From Epinephelus fuscoguttatus (taxonomy: Eukaryota > Chordata > Actinopteri > Perciformes > Serranidae): a stretch of DNA of 64,000 nt. Both the position numbers and the translations under genes were made by a program. The stretch lies in assembly GCF_011397635.1 (NCBI RefSeq), contig NC_064770.1:6968826-7032825 (forward strand), given 5' to 3'. Below, piece by piece: positions 50,701-61,544 of the stretch (position 1 is its first letter; each line of letters opens with the position of its first letter). The notes beneath the pieces were generated by a model that was given only the letters and a program-made list of their open reading frames with translations, searched no databases and was not told where the DNA came from.

Positions 50701-51073
50701 CATGACGGAACTGAAGCTGTAGGCTAGATGAGCCGGAGCAACAGGTTACACAATGTTTTCATCACTCACTGATACAGACCTGATAGCTCCAACACATTTC
50801 TGATAGCACATTTCCAAAAATCTGCGGTGTACTCCTGACAGTAAACATATCACTGTAGACTCGCGGAAAAAGACATACAGGACCATTACAGGAATATTAC
50901 AGTGACTCCACTCGCGATTACACACTATGAGATCACTACTGAGAAACTCAACACAACAGCACCGAGAGGACCGGAAATGATGACGGATAAGTTAAAAACA
51001 AAGCCGTGCAGATAGTTTATTCAGTTCATAATGTTTAAGAACACTATAAGGACATTACATCAGTCTGACTTAC
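47708..51073 (-). other. nfe2l1: nfe2l1 5' region: UTR and first intron
   Basis: Holds the 5' UTR part of the ATG exon just above 47,707 (acceptor not fixed) and the intron up to untranslated exon 1. It includes the TTAA-bounded element at 48,304-49,158. The rest (49,160-51,070) shows nothing that can be supported apart from AT-rich repeats. Confidence 0.5.
48304..49158. mobile_element. TTAA-bounded palindromic MITE (Kolobok-like)
   Basis: Both ends carry TTAA (48,304-48,307 and 49,155-49,158) followed inward by aggattaattcac and, on the other strand, aggaatacttcac. Long imperfect inverted arms are seen: ctggataaatgagacttggg at about 48,905 pairs with cccaagtgtcatttatccag-like sequence at about 48,496, and cagagtctggctttg faces agccagactc. 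No open frame. TTAA targets with AGGA-starting TIRs also bound the THAP element at 59.2 kb, suggesting a shared superfamily. Confidence 0.7.
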
Positions 51074-51200
51074 CAGTTTCAGAGTGTCCGGTAGAGACCA
51101 CACTGTCCCGGCTTCTGTCTGCTCTGCGAACACAAGGAGGGTGGGACCTATTTAAGGCGATGGTGACGTAACGAGCTCCTCCCTGAGGAAAAAAAACACC
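51074..51200 (-). other. nfe2l1: nfe2l1 exon 1 (5' UTR) and promoter, approximate
   Basis: On the minus strand AAACTG|GTAAGT is a strong donor, exon end 51,074. Sequence to its right is GC-richer, with TGACGTAA (CRE-like) at 51,164-51,171 and an A/T core (cctatttaagg) near 51,148. No ATG-led frame fits NRF1. The transcription start is a guess. Confidence 0.55.
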
Positions 51201-51208
51201 GTCTGTGT

Positions 51209-51209
<1 letters not shown>

Positions 51210-51254
<45 letters not shown>

Positions 51255-51257
51255 GTG
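51210..51257. repeat. (TG)n microsatellite beside the nfe2l1 promoter
   Basis: About 24 TG units with one tgcg interruption at the end, just upstream (minus-strand sense) of the promoter. Confidence 0.95.
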
Positions 51258-51629
51258 AAACAAACTAACATATAGAGAAAGAGAGATATAAACACGTGGG
51301 ATAATGATATTATCGAGATATCAGATTTACTTTTAAGAAGAAATAATACTAGCCTATCTAACTTTGTTTGTGTCGTGTGTTTTGTCTTTTTTTGTCAAAG
51401 GGAGGTGGAGAGAGAGTGTGTAACCATAACTGTGTAAAATCATACAAAAAGTATATATATATATAGTATATAGCCTATATGTAGGCTATACACACAGATG
51501 TGTGATGGGAGGAATTCTCAGACCCTGCCAATGTCATAAAAGTATTCATTTGGCAGCAAAATGTCTCCTGTGACTCATATTTCATTTTATATGCCTGTGA
51601 CATTATTTAAATATTAATACTGATGCCTG

Positions 51630-52008
51630 GCATGGTGGTGCAGTGGTTAGCAAGAGGGCTCCTAGTTCAAACCCTAGGTGGAGGGTTTGAATCCCAGGGT
51701 AGAGGAGCCCTTCTTTGCGGACTTTGGAGAAATTGGGGAACTCGTTTGCTCTGGGATCTCCGGCTTCCTCCAACAGTCCAAAGACATGCAGGTTAACTGG
51801 TGACTCTAAATTGTCCGTAGGTGTGAATGTGAGTGAATGGTTGTTTGTCTCTATGTATCAGCCCTGCGATAGTCTGGTGACCTATCCAGGGTGTACCCTG
51901 CCTCTCGCCCGATGTCAGCTGGGATAGGCTCCAGCCCCCCCGCGACCCCCAACAGGATAAGCGGTTACAGAAAATGAAAGAATGAATGAATGAATGAATG
52001 AATGAATA
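51630..52008 (+). mobile_element. tRNA-derived SINE with (GAAT)n tail
   Basis: The head gcctggcatggtggtgcagt-ggttagca carries a tRNA-like A box and ggtttgaatcc a B box about 45 bases later. The body includes ctccaacagtccaaagacat and the tail gtcagctgggataggctcc, wording common to fish SINE/LINE 3' ends. It ends in about nine GAAT repeats. Intact box A and box B suggest a full-length element. Confidence 0.85.
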
Positions 52009-52984
52009 ATATTGATGCATCATGTTCGAGCAGCAAGTTACTGCTGTAGCTGTTCAAGGTAAACCTTCCCTGAACTACTTTATATACAGTTAGCTAGTTT
52101 AATCCAACCTAAGGGTCGGGCCCCTCCAAAGGGTCACCAGATAAATCTGGGAGGTCAGGAGATGGTTAATAAGGCTGAGGAGAAGGTTTTAAGTTCTAAT
52201 ACACACATCTGTTTTCAGTTTGTGGACTTCTCCCCAGTCCTTGTTTTTTGTGAAAAACTGGATCTTTTGAATAAATATTTAAATTAAACTATGTGAGTGG
52301 AGCAGTGTGGAACTGACAACAGCTTATAGACATCTGAAACGTGACAAGTGGCCCAACTAAACAGATTGTATTTATAAGCTTTATTTTTTATGCATAAGCA
52401 TAAGCTGAAAAGTAACTGGCGTGAGAACTAGCAGATAACTGTGTAGTCAGAAATACAACAAAGTAATTGCCAGCTAAGTGCAGTGTAGTTAAAGTATGAG
52501 GCAGCATTAAATGGAAATATTAATGTTAGGTGTAAGTACCCTAAAACACACATACATTCACACATACTTAATACATACACAGACTGCAAACAAAATATAC
52601 TAATATATATATATAGAATGTAATGATGGCGTGTTTGTCCATATCTAAAGTCTTGCTTTGTTCTTGTATTGAATATTTCTCTGTGAGATTATCCTTCAGG
52701 ACTTTCTTGAACAATCCTCAGATATTTTTTATATCAATGTTTTTTTCCTTAATTGCACAAGTTAAAGTAAACTTCAAAGACCCTTCGGCTTGTTTATCTA
52801 AGACATTGTTTCTGTGTCTTTCTCCTAAATTGGATACAACTGTAACATTCAATGTGCAGATAAAAATGTTTTCTCACTCTCACTCCTTAGGAAATATACC
52901 AAGTCAACATGACACTTGTGACACAAAAGAAGACCATAGTCAACAATAAAAGAAACACAAACAGTTCCAAATATCTTCGAAATC
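52009..52984. other. Intergenic sequence, no supported gene
   Basis: AT-rich sequence between two SINE copies. A 108-codon open frame at 52,623-52,949 shows no recognised domain. Confidence 0.45.
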
Positions 52985-53115
52985 TTTGGGTCTGTGTCAG
53001 CCTTGTGACTGACTGATGGGCGACCTGTCCAGGTGTACGCACCCAGTGTCAGCTGGGATCCTCTCCAGCCCCCTGTGACCCTCTGAAGGATATGTGGATG
53101 TAGCTAATGGATGGA
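52985..53115 (+). mobile_element. 5'-truncated SINE/LINE tail copy
   Basis: cctgtccaggtgtacgcacc and gtgtcagctgggatcctctc match the 3' part of the SINE at 51.6 kb, ending in a ggatgtagctaatggatggatc tail. The head is missing. Confidence 0.7.
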
Positions 53116-56100
53116 TCAACACATTATGACAGCAATCACAAAGAATAAGTTGTCCATCATTTTCCAGAGTACAAAGAGCTCCTCCCCATTTATATAAGTC
53201 TTTCAGTGCCTGATAGGAAACATTTTACACTTTTAGTCCCTGCTCAGAGTCCACACAACCTGTATTACATACTTTTATGTTCCTGTGTCCATCTGAGCTG
53301 AGTGGGCTTAGTTACTGCTAAAGCAGCTACATGACCTGCCCACCTTTTACATGACCCCACAATCAGCCCTCTTCGCCCCTTAGTCTGAAGTGGAAAATGC
53401 TAAATTAGCACTTACCTAGCTAGTGAAAAGTGTTAGATTAAAAGAGGGGCAGTCAAAGGTAAAGGTAAGGGTTACATCTCGTTTCCTATACGTCTTAGCG
53501 TTTAATAAATTAAGTAAATGAATTAAGCATTTTATCACTATGTTTGGTCTCATATTTATTCATGACAACTTTGCGTTGTAGTAGGATTCAAATAACTGTC
53601 ACACTGGGGGGTTTGTACTGCACTGGTGGTAGTAGGGTGTGTCATGCAGGCTTCAAATGGAATTTGGCTGCAGCTATACAGTACATGTCCCATCTGAACT
53701 TCTCCAAATATATAGTCAAGGGTATGAACATGTTTCCTTCAGGCAGAGTACCTCAGCAGAGTAACTGACTCAACTGAGCAATGTTTCAAAACATATGGAA
53801 TTCCATTAATTCCAGGAAAAAAATACTGAATGTCAGGAGTGACACGTGCTTATGATAAGTCAAAACAACGAGTTACAGTTAGAATGATAACATAGTCAGA
53901 ATTTTGACTTCCTAAGTCAATTAATAAGACAGCAAGTCCAAAAAATTGACCTGTTACAATGTGATTTTGTGACTTATGAAATTATGAGACTCACTATCTC
54001 ATAATTTTGACATATTGTATAATTTAATTTGACTTAATATGCAAATTTTTTGACTAAATGTCCCTTCATTTAGACATAATAACTAATTATCCTCTAACTT
54101 GTTATGAAATGACAGGAGAGACAGAGAGCAGGAAGATATTATGGTACACACTGTTACAGGAAAATGATTTCTGTGCATGTTAGTTTATTGATGTGTATGT
54201 GTGTGTGAGGCTGAAAGAGAGCACCACCTGCTGTTAAGACGGTATCCCTTGCAATGTCCTCAAACCATCTCCCAGAGAGCGATCGAACATTCTGATATGT
54301 TATATCTGATCCAGCAGGTGGCTACTGTACTCAAACATGACCAATCGGATCATTTCCATTCCCAGAGTTCCGGCATGTCGCAGTCTTCATTTAGCAGGAG
54401 GAAGTGGCTCAGGTGTTATTGTGTGACCTGAGTGACCTCAATCTGAACTCTAACCACTTATATCATAGAGGATCAGTGAGAACACCCTCCTACACAGCAG
54501 AATGTGTTGCTGGTGAGGAGGGGAATAGAGAGCATAAACAAGTCATAGTGGTGAGCAAATGTTTACTTAACTGTCGGACATGTGAGACCTGAACATGCTC
54601 TTTTGATGAAGATCATGTGATGTGGTTGAATGCTCAGAAAAGCTAAAGTAAGTGGACCTTTGAGCCTGAATTATTTTATACTTCGATAATAGTATACGAA
54701 CATCTTCATGAATATCAGACCAGCAGCTTTAATAAAACAAAGTTAAGGTGATCCAAGAACTGAATCTGAGGTCTGGGCTTCGACATTACAATAGATGGAA
54801 CCTTTTGTACCCATTTTAACAAATGTGAAAACACACTTTATATATTATGTACAGTCACTACTTTTAAAAGTATTTAAAAGTAGAATTTATTGTTTTGCTG
54901 TGTGTCTGCCCATCCACTACTGATGTTTATATTAAAACCAATATAACAAATTCATTAAATTACATGAAATCCACTAACCCAAGTTTCATTTATTACAATT
55001 ATACTGGAATAACAGTACTGGCTATCTTTGAAAAACACTCAGTGGTGTCCTGATGGTGTTTTCTATACAGATGTCTACTATAGCCTACAACTTTTTATTT
55101 TTTTACTCATCTCCTAAATTCAGGTAGCTGGACACTGCATCCCTGTTCTGTTTGTAGCCTAAAAAACAAGCAAAGTATGTGATTTTGTTTGAAAGTACAA
55201 ACTGAGTGCAAAATATCTTAACGTAAAATTGTGATGGCCCCTCTACTTGATGTGCTTTGCCATTGGTCTGCTTCCCATCTCCAGGCTGCAGACCTGTTTG
55301 GAGGGTAAGCAGCATGGGACATACCTAGGCCTCGTCAGTGTGCCCCATCATGCAAAAAAGCCAAAGCAGGAGCCAGTCCGATGGCCTCACATTCTTTTGT
55401 GGCTTTTTGTTCCTTTTCTTTGTTTTTACAGCACAATACCAATGCAGCACATGTTCGCTCATCCATCCACACCATATTGCACAAATACCACAATATTCTG
55501 AATTTGGGGCTGTGTAAACAGCATATCCATTTGGATATTCAAGATATGCCTTTATCCAAATGCAACATTTTCTGAGTAAGACACGTGGGATATGCTGGTC
55601 TTAGCCAGATTTTAAGAGCATTCTTTGGAAACAGCACATTCTGAATATGGATTTAAAAATTGGTTTTTCCTCCAGAGTCAGAAGCTGAAATGGTGGTCAC
55701 TGCTACTCTGCTAATAAGCTAGTTAGCTGTAGCAGGTGTTTAGTCGGGGGTATTTCACCATCATGAATGGATTTAGCCAGTGGCATGAGGTAGGATGCTA
55801 TTATGATGGGACTTAGCGCACACTATTGTGCACATATTGTCTCTTCACCTCATTAAACAGAAATGCAACATTGGACAACAACAACAACATATATATTACC
55901 CAGCAATCATCATTGCATCTTTAAATGACAAAAATGACCAAATAAGAAATTATTCATTCAATCCTTTTACAGTTTAGGTAGAATAAGCAAATAATTTTGT
56001 TATATATGCTACTTAGTATTTTACAAAAAACAAAACATGAAACAGATGGGTTTGCCCTTTTCAAGGGTATATATAGCAAATGGCACCTTTTTGAATTTAA

Positions 56101-57348
56101 TTAGCATTACTCTTTGAACACAGGCATATTTCTAAGGTGACAATCACTCATAAGGATAAGGGCCCACTCTCCAACCAACACATTGTTGGAGGGCCCACTC
56201 TCTCTGCACTAATGCCTGCACTGTCTATATTTACAACCCTGGATTTAGCTACTGCTTTATTTAGCTATGTGGAATGGCAAACTGGATTTTCATGATTAAA
56301 ATTAAAATTTTAATTTACAGATAACAGGAATAAATCTCTGTAATTTTAGTTTTATCTCCAGCTATGGCTGGCTATGACTATCTTGGCTTTTAATTGTTAT
56401 AGCTCTCTTGCTTTAGTTGTGTATTTGACTGAATTAATCTGGCAGAGCTGCAAATTGTACGCACCATTTCTATGGAAATTGTAGCTATGGATGGATGGAT
56501 GGATGGATGGATGGACAGATGGATGGATAGTCCATACACACTGCAGTACAGCATTGTTGTTTTATTTAAAAAAAAAAATGTTTTCAATAAATGTAATTAT
56601 CTGCTTTTGGCAAAAGAGTGAAAGACATGGTGTTGGTGAGTCATAATTCAAACACTAAGCTGAATGAAAGGCAACAATGAACATTCACAATCATCAAAAT
56701 GAATTTACAGAGGTTAACGTAGTAATTCAGTGAATCATTTTTGAATTACAAAGTTACAAAAGCATTTCTCTGTGCTAAGATTTAATTGTTTCTCCCGACT
56801 TGAGTTTTTTATGCAGGGCCAAGACAAACCATCAACAGCAGCTAGAGAGACATGTAACAAAAAGGTCACGTTTAAGCCCTGTAACAGCCATGTTCCCTGC
56901 TTTGCTCCGGATAACTTCCTCAGCTAAACATCTAAAACATAAATGGTACAAGGCAAATATCAAAACTATAATGGCACATACATGATAAGAAAACCAAACC
57001 ACTTATTTAAGTTATTTGTTTCTGCAGAGTACTAATACTCACAGAGTTTTTCACTGTCTACAATATGATTTAACAACAAAAAAATGCACGCAGAAAAACA
57101 AAAGCTGGCACTCTGCATCTTCATAAATGCTTTGGACAGAAATGTGTTATAATGGAGGGTTACCACATACAGGTGTTTAGAACACTGTCCCATGTCTTTA
57201 TGGGTAAGGTAAAGTAATACAATGCATGGTTTCCACAACAGGCATCTAGCGTACAATTTCAAATACCTTCACTCAACTTTTCATGTACAAAACGATTTGC
57301 TATAAAACTGCTGAAAAACCCCTTTCTACATAATAGTGTTTTCTAAAT
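53116..57348. other. Intergenic sequence between nfe2l1 and praf2
   Basis: No exon or RNA gene is supported. A (GGAT)n tract lies at 56,487-56,531. A partial CTCF-like motif on the minus strand (cagcaggtggtgct) lies at about 54,222-54,235. Open frames are short and look random. Confidence 0.45.
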
Positions 57349-57661
57349 CAGTGGTTCCCAACTGGTAGGTCGCAGTGCAAAAGTGGGTCGCGGGTTCATT
57401 CCGAATGGATCGCAAGTGACTCACAAATGTGTAAAGTTTGCAATAAAACGCACTTACTTTTGAAGTACAGTGAATTTGCAGCACAAGCTTTTATTTAGAA
57501 GAGCTGTTTCCTGTTGTAGTGTGAGTAAATAACAGACAGCTACCTCACAGAGACAGCAATCAAGCTCAACAACATGGCCAAACACAAGTATGACGCTGAA
57601 TGTATTACACTTTGTGGACCTTGAACTAATGACCCCGGGCTGGACCAGTTGGGAGCCACTG
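57349..57661. mobile_element. hAT-type MITE
   Basis: The left end cagtggttcccaactgg and the right end ccagttgggagccactg are inverted termini. Flanks ttctaaat (57,341-57,348) and ttccaaat (57,662-57,669) match at 7 of 8 bases. The gggtcgc-bearing interior is typical of this common vertebrate family. 313 bp, no transposase. Confidence 0.85.
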
Positions 57662-57669
57662 TTCCAAAT

Positions 57670-59206
57670 GTTCCTTAGCTCATAAGAACAAAACTGTCCT
57701 ACATCATGTCAACAAAGCAGGGAACCAACCATGGACCATATGGTAGACAATCTTTTAATTGTAAACACTGGTATCTGAAGTGGGTTAATGGAATGAAGAT
57801 AAAGGTTTAAATCCAACCTTGATACTGGTTTAGTCTGTGGTTATTGCAGACTTTTCAGACACTCTTTATTTCAGATAAATAATAATTAATAAATAACAAA
57901 ACTAAGAATCTTCAGACATGCTTGCACCGCTGTAAGGCTGTATTCAGGCACAGCAGTGCTTTGCGCTGAATGGTATTATCAGTTTGCTAACATGCTCACA
58001 ATGACAGTGCTAACATACTGATCATAAGCAGCTAATGTTCAGCATTTCCACCATCTTTGTTTAGCTTGTTAGCATAAATGACCTGATGATTGTGCTGGAA
58101 ATATTTTGCCAATCCATCTGGTGGATGCAGAAGTATTTAACTGGCTAATTGAAAGATGATCGCTCATTTCAGGACGCTTCTTTCTCCAGGCACCAGAAAT
58201 GTTTACCAAAGTCTGTTCAATATCTGTGGAGATATTTCAGTTTGGACCAAAGTGGTGGGCTGACCGACCAAGACTGCCAGAACCACATCGCTAGCATGGC
58301 TAAAAACAGACAAAATTACAAACTTCAGTAACCACAAGTGTTGGTATGGCGACCAACAAACTGTATCGGTTAGTGGTAATTCATGGTAACAAGGATTGAA
58401 GTTGTAAAAGAATTAAGGGTAAAGTTATTCATTTGCTCCCTTAGAGCTTCTCCTAGTTGCCAGCACTGGAAGACCATTAGTGCACGGCTGTGATGGGTGA
58501 CTCTGTGGGTGAAGCTTTTTATTCTGGATAACTACAGGCTTAGAAATGTGGGAACTGAAAGGATGCATTTAAAGCTTCATATAGCTGCTCCTGTTGGTCC
58601 TGTATCAACTCTGTAATACTCAACAAAGAGTCTTAGATGGAAGCAGATGATTCCATTTGTTCTTCATTTAAGATCTTCCATTTCCTTCTTACTTTACTTC
58701 ATTTAAGCATTTAAGTTACTCTTTAATGCAACACAAAATAATGTACACACTAAATAAAAAAGGAATTCATTTGAAGTCAGTTAATGCAGGTCAGGTTATT
58801 TATATGTGTGTACATGTACTGTATCACGTCCAGCCACTCTGCTAATTACGTCTTATCTAGTCTTTGGATCACTGCAGTTTACAGATAGATCTTTCTTCAA
58901 ATCAAATGAAAAGTCTTCCAGTTGGGTGAGTTACTTATTTCAAATGATGTTGCATGATTTTAGTGGCAAAAACTCATAAATAAATAAATGATTCTTTCTG
59001 AATGAAAACGTTGGAGGGAAGTAGCTAGAACACATATAAGCATAGTGGTCTGTAGCCATAATAGACCTGTTAGACACTTTGGTGGGTACTACTTTGTTTT
59101 TTTTCTCTGTATTTACAGTATAGACATATTTACTTGCATGTCACACTGTGGTTTCCAGCCCAGTCTCCAATAGAAAATGTTGGCATTCTATGTTTCTGCA
59201 AGCCTG
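57670..59206. other. Intergenic sequence, no supported gene
   Basis: Repeat-like wording near 57,960-58,120 (tgctaacatgctcacaatgacagtgctaac style) suggests an old MITE but no boundaries could be set. Nothing else is supported. Confidence 0.4.
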
Positions 59207-59210
59207 TTAA

Positions 59211-60011
59211 AGGATAACTTTGATATTTTTCAACCTAGGCCCTATTTCCCCATGTGTATGCATACGTATGATTCAGCGGTACAACTCGTTCTAAAATTGA
59301 CGTGAGTGACGTCATCTTGTGAGAGCTTTGCTTGTTGCCGGAAGAAAACAAAGGAGCCATGCTGAGCGCCGCTCAGAGTGGCGCTGGTTGTCCCGGAGTA
59401 CAGTTGAGAGTTTTACTGCATCGATTGAAAACAATGGTTTGTGTTTGTACTTATCCGAATTGCAAAAACAGGATGTCACGCAACACCCCGTACAGATTTC
59501 ATAGGCTGCCTTTGTCGGACGGCGAGATGCTGAAGTTGTGGCTAGTTGTGCTACAAATGGATGCTAACACTCCTGTCCAGACACTGCGCCTTGCAGAGTA
59601 TCAGGTCTGTAGTGCTCACTTCTCCCAAGAAGAGAAGTCATCCAGTCCCGAAACACCTCTTCCTCAAGAAAACGTATGTCCCACGAGTAGAAAGAGCTAC
59701 AGACACAGTGGAGCAAAGCTCTCGCGAGATGACGTCACACAGCCCAGAGGTAAGGGAAACGCTTAGTATGCTATTTACAGAGATAGCACTGGCGATCTGA
59801 ACCGGTCAGTGGCGATAAAAAGCACTTTTAATGCGCAAACTTATACGGGACGCATTTGCCCCCGTTACCGTTTTCGCTTGTTTTGCGGCTCCCGGTTGCA
59901 TCCGCCTCCCTCAGTATTGAACCAATTTTAAAACAAGTTGTACCTATTAATCATATGCACACATACACATGGGGAAATAGGGTCCAGGTTGAAAAATACT
60001 GAAGTTATCCT
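59211..60011 (+). mobile_element. Kolobok-like element carrying a THAP exon
   Basis: TTAA lies at both edges (59,207-59,210 and 60,012-60,015). About 50-60 bp TIRs: aggataactttgatattttt on the left matches the complement of the right end (aggataacttcagtattttt), and ccctatttccccatgtgta is shared by both arms. 801 bp. Inside is a THAP-domain frame ending at a splice donor. TTAA targets plus a THAP-domain protein are the marks of the Kolobok superfamily. The element is too short for a transposase, so it is an internally deleted derivative. Confidence 0.75.
59434..59766 (+). CDS. THAP-domain frame inside the Kolobok-like element
   Basis: From ATG at 59,434 (aacaATGG context) the frame gives MVCVCTYPNCKNRMSRNTPY and onward. 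Cys5 and Cys10 sit exactly where THAP1 has them; Pro26, Trp36, Cys59 and His62 (VCSAHF) complete the C2CH zinc-finger signature. THAP domains bind DNA and occur in P-element and Kolobok transposon proteins and in host factors. After about residue 66 the familiar post-THAP pattern appears in the next frame (HLFLKKTYVPRV), suggesting a frameshift. A splice donor AGAG|GTAAGG stands at 59,749. It is probably a transposon exon, not a host gene. Expression is unknown. Confidence 0.65.
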   Translation: MVCVCTYPNCKNRMSRNTPYRFHRLPLSDGEMLKLWLVVLQMDANTPVQTLRLAEYQVCSAHFSQEEKSSSPETPLPQENVCPTSRKSYRHSGAKLSRDDVTQPRGKGNA

Positions 60012-60015
60012 TTAA

Positions 60016-61404
60016 ATTTAGACATTTCACAGCATTTCTAAAGTGACGTAGTACATGAGTTGTTTATGTCATTGGGAGGTGGAGGGTATGGTGGATTGCC
60101 TGTCATATGTTTGTTTTTTTTGTTTTGTTTTTTTTTAGCAAATCGTTGCTGATTTTCCATCAGGTATAGTAGTGTGAAAAGCGTTTTGGTTTTTTTTAGA
60201 GACATTGCAGCTTTTACAGCAGGAAAAGGTTGGTATTTTAAGCCAAGACATGATGTCTTCCTAACCATAAGTGTTTTTTGTGCCTAAACCTAACCACATA
60301 TAAACCCCAGCATTGTTCAAATGAAAAATTTCAATGTATCCGCGACACAATAACATGCAAATGTAACGTATTCAGAAAGTGGTTTGCAGACAGTACGATG
60401 CCAACATTTTTTCTGGTGATTGGGTTGGTGGTTCCACATGCTGTGTTTCTGTTTACGCCTGTTATAATGAGAGAATGAAAAAGCTTATTACTACTACAAC
60501 AACTACCACATCCATGGTACAGTATCAATACTGGGGATTTCCTGTTGTGCATATGGAGTGTATGGAGGCCCTCTGAGGGTCTTGTCAAATTCCTTTGAGA
60601 AAAGTACTGTAATGTTACGAAAATAAAGTTGTAATTTTGATGGGAAAAACTAATTGTATTGTGAGAATAAAGGCAAACTTCCACAATACAATGCTTTTAG
60701 AGTAGAGTTGTAATTTTCAGAAAAAAAGGTAGGCTAATAATAGTTCAATAGTTTCATTAAATTGCATTTTAACATAAAAAGTAAAAACATTACAAAATAA
60801 TGCTGTAATTATTGGCAAAATTACAAGTATTTTCAAAATCTTTTGACCTTTTTTTTTTTGCATAATTAGAATGTTATTAACACCAAAGCTCCACAGGCGT
60901 TGAGATGGAGTGCAAATCAATGTTTAGATAATAATGCGTCAGTATGCATCACCAAGACACAAAAGGAGTAAAAGCCAATGTGTAGATACACAATAAATCT
61001 ACCATATCATGGCTCAAGCAAATACGGCCACATGGCTACTGCACACTGACAGTGTGTAGTGTGAACACAGAAATATATCATGTCCAAAGAAAACAATGTG
61101 TGCTTAAAGTGCAAAATCAGAACAGGGATGATTCCTTCATTTGTTTGTTATGATGATTTCAATGCTTTATATCTGTTCTATCATCACTGGACCACAGACG
61201 AGGCCTCTTCCTTCATTGTAGACTTCCAATTAATTCATTTTAACAAACCAAACCTGCCGTTTTGTTCCTGACTCTTCCTTTATCCCTGCAGCAATTCCCT
61301 CCTTCTCCCCACCATTTCACACCCACTTCACCTCCATTTCTCTTGTCATTTACCTCAGATGGCACCCAAATTATCCCCCACCCCTGCACATCTCCTCTTT
61401 CTCT
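60016..61404 (-). other. praf2 3' side: UTR and flank
   Basis: Downstream of the praf2 stop on the minus strand. No AATAAA could be placed with confidence for the minus strand, so the UTR end is unknown. Short frames only. Confidence 0.45.
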
Positions 61405-61544
61405 CTAGGATCCAGCCTCCTGTTCCTGTCCAAGGGCCTCTAACAGGAGGCCCATGGGTGTCCTCTTCAGACCAATGCTCTCCAGTTTGTTCTCCAGCTT
61501 GTTCTTCAGGCTGCGCAGCCTTACCGATGCATGGACCAGAACCA
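61405..61544 (-). CDS. praf2: praf2 exon 3 (last coding exon)
   Basis: Acceptor CTTCACAG before 61,544; stop TAG at 61,407-61,405. It encodes [20 protein letters not shown], then [12 protein letters not shown] and the PRAF2 tail. The [11 protein letters not shown] helix is the cytosolic end typical of PRAF2/ARL6IP5. Confidence 0.95.
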
